A DNA stretch of 5,445 bases, taken from contig JACCTF010000348.1 in NCBI GenBank assembly GCA_013812565.1, forward strand, positions 1 through 5,445, in the 5' to 3' direction. The position numbers were made by a program, and so were the translations under genes. This document shows, one piece after another, positions 4,274-5,445 of the stretch (positions are counted from its first letter, which is position 1; each line of letters begins with the position of its first letter). Origin of the DNA: Pyrinomonadaceae bacterium. GTDB taxonomy: Bacteria > Acidobacteriota > Blastocatellia > Pyrinomonadales > Pyrinomonadaceae. Below the pieces are notes generated by a model that had not been told where the DNA came from, ran no database searches, and saw only the letters and a program-made list of their open reading frames with translations.

Positions 4274-5445
4274 TACTTCCCCCTCGCGGCGCGCGGTGTA
4301 GCCGGGGCGCGTGACGGCAATGCGCTTGTCGCGGGCTGCGGCGTCGGCTACTGTGACGCGCACCGTGCGGTAAGAGCCGTCGCGTGTTTTGTTGGTCGGG
4401 TTGTAGCTGATCACAAACTGTGTGCGAAGGTCGCGCGTGATCTCCTCGGCGATGCGTGGTAATTCGGACGTGGAGGCTGGAAAGAAGACGCGCCCGCCGG
4501 TCTCCTTAGCGAGCCGCTCCAATAAATTGACGGCCTTGTCGCGCGGGCTTTTACGGATGAAGCCGCCTTCTTTGTCGAGTTCGTTGACAAAGCCGATCAC
4601 AAAGATTTGCACGTCGGCTTCACGCAAGCGGGCAAAAAGTTGCTCCTGTTTGTATTGGCTGTTGCGATCTTCGCCGTCCGTGACAAGGATCAACGCGCGG
4701 CGACGGCGATCATTCATATCGCCTTTCTTATACTGCCCGGCGCGCTCAGTCGCGAGGTACACGGCATCGATCACCGCCGTCTGCCCGCCTTCAACATAGA
4801 GCGTGTCGAGAGCCTCGATCAATGTGTCTTTGTTCGGGGTGAAATCTTGCACCATCTCGATCTTTTCGCTGTCAACAAAGCGTATCAGGAAAGTTTCGTC
4901 GCTCTGTTTGTTGCTACTAACAATGGTTTTTCCCGCATCAATCACCTTGTCGATCTGCGAACGCAAGCTGCCGGAGTTGTCGATCACCAGGCCGTAGCTG
5001 ATGGGCACTTCCTCTTTTGTAATAAAGGAGATGGCCTGCGGCACGCCGTCTTCAAAGACGCGAAAATCATCTTGCCGGACATCGTTGATAGGACGGTTCA
5101 AGCGGTCAATCACGCGCACCTGGAGGTTGACCAAGTTCGTATCGAACTTGAGTGTTTCATCGTCATCCACCTCCTGGCCTGCTGGCGGCGGCGAGGACGG
5201 CAACGGTTGCTGCTGTTGTACGGCGGATGACGATGGAGCGCTGCCTGACTTTGAAGCGTTTGGAGCAGTGGGGGCGGTGGTTGATGGTGCGGCAGGCGTA
5301 AGTTTTGGTTGTGGAGTTGGCTTCACAGGGGCAGCGCCGCTCGGCGTTGGTTCGGCGCGGCGCGGGCGCACTTCTTCGGGGCGCTGCTGCGCTTGACCGG
5401 TGGGCGAAGCGCAGAGAAGAACGGCAAAAAGCGCCGCACCGACAA
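4256..5445 (-). CDS. Secreted VWA-domain protein, acidobacterial VWFA-related family (5' end off window)
   Basis: The frame is open to the right edge, so the start lies outside the window; 395 complete codons are visible. The GTG at 5369-5371 is an unlikely start, because the codons before it encode VGAALFAVLLCASPTGQA|QQ. That is a Sec signal-peptide core with probable cleavage after Ala18 of the visible part; there is no lipobox. A Pro/Ala/Ser/Gln-rich linker follows (about 19-90). Next comes an NLQVRVIDRLNRPINDVRQDDFRVFEDG segment in two blocks (106-115, 116-133), then a VWA domain from about 147. Its MIDAS is intact: DNSGS (155-159), Thr222 and Asp256 in TDGED. The order matches the VWFA-related domain family of Acidobacteriota, which is usually exported and of unknown role, perhaps metal-dependent adhesion or protein binding. 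The last residues (QKRMK) and the stop fall inside a heptamer repeat. Confidence 0.88.
   Translation of the reverse strand, partial: VGAALFAVLLCASPTGQAQQRPEEVRPRRAEPTPSGAAPVKPTPQPKLTPAAPSTTAPTAPNASKSGSAPSSSAVQQQQPLPSSPPPAGQEVDDDETLKFDTNLVNLQVRVIDRLNRPINDVRQDDFRVFEDGVPQAISFITKEEVPISYGLVIDNSGSLRSQIDKVIDAGKTIVSSNKQSDETFLIRFVDSEKIEMVQDFTPNKDTLIEALDTLYVEGGQTAVIDAVYLATERAGQYKKGDMNDRRRRALILVTDGEDRNSQYKQEQLFARLREADVQIFVIGFVNELDKEGGFIRKSPRDKAVNLLERLAKETGGRVFFPASTSELPRIAEEITRDLRTQFVISYNPTNKTRDGSYRTVRVTVADAAARDKRIAVTRPGYTARREGEVQKRMK

Noticed and set aside
4607..5230. 207-codon plus-strand frame opposite the VWA gene
   Set aside because: The minus-strand frame has an intact MIDAS, a signal peptide and a family match. 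The antisense frame shows no motif and is a shadow.

Overview
This window most likely comes from an acidobacterium, probably of the Blastocatellia type. The main evidence is the secreted protein at the right edge. It has the layout of the VWFA-related domain family that is characteristic of Acidobacteriota: a signal peptide, a Pro/Ala/Ser-rich linker, a 'DDFRVFEDG' strand and a VWA domain with an intact MIDAS. Bacillithiol genes are also known from this phylum. The assignment is inferred from gene content and has not been tested by a search.

Layout, left to right. (1) The N-terminal third of bshA, the glycosyltransferase of bacillithiol synthesis, is on the minus strand and runs off the left edge. 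(2) A 427-bp intergenic region holds divergent candidate sigma70-type promoters for bshA and nfu. It also holds a perfect 12-bp hairpin in the predicted bshA leader and an inverted pair of heptamer arrays next to the bshA start. (3) nfu, an Fe-S cluster carrier, is on the plus strand. (4) A GC-rich hairpin is shared with the convergent next gene. (5) bshB1, the bacillithiol-pathway deacetylase, is on the minus strand. (6) An RNase Z-like metallo-beta-lactamase-fold hydrolase is divergent from bshB1. It is followed in the same direction by a YegS/diacylglycerol-kinase-type lipid kinase. (7) The VWA protein is on the minus strand, convergent with the kinase, and its 5' end lies beyond the right edge.

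The left half looks like a thiol and iron-sulfur module. BshA joins GlcNAc to L-malate, BshB removes the acetyl group, and BshC (not in view) would add cysteine. Nfu sits between the two bsh genes, which fits the reported overlap of bacillithiol and Nfu in Fe-S cluster delivery in Staphylococcus aureus. The right half is general cell-envelope and housekeeping content with no obvious pathway link.

The most unusual structure is at three gene boundaries (about 367-418, 3137-3223 and 4149-4273). Each carries degenerate 7-bp repeats arranged as two arrays facing each other, so the RNA can fold into a hairpin. The heptamer differs from locus to locus while the architecture stays the same. At two loci the repeats enter coding sequence and supply the stop codon and last residues of the gene. 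I see no defence system, transposase, CRISPR array, tRNA or rRNA.
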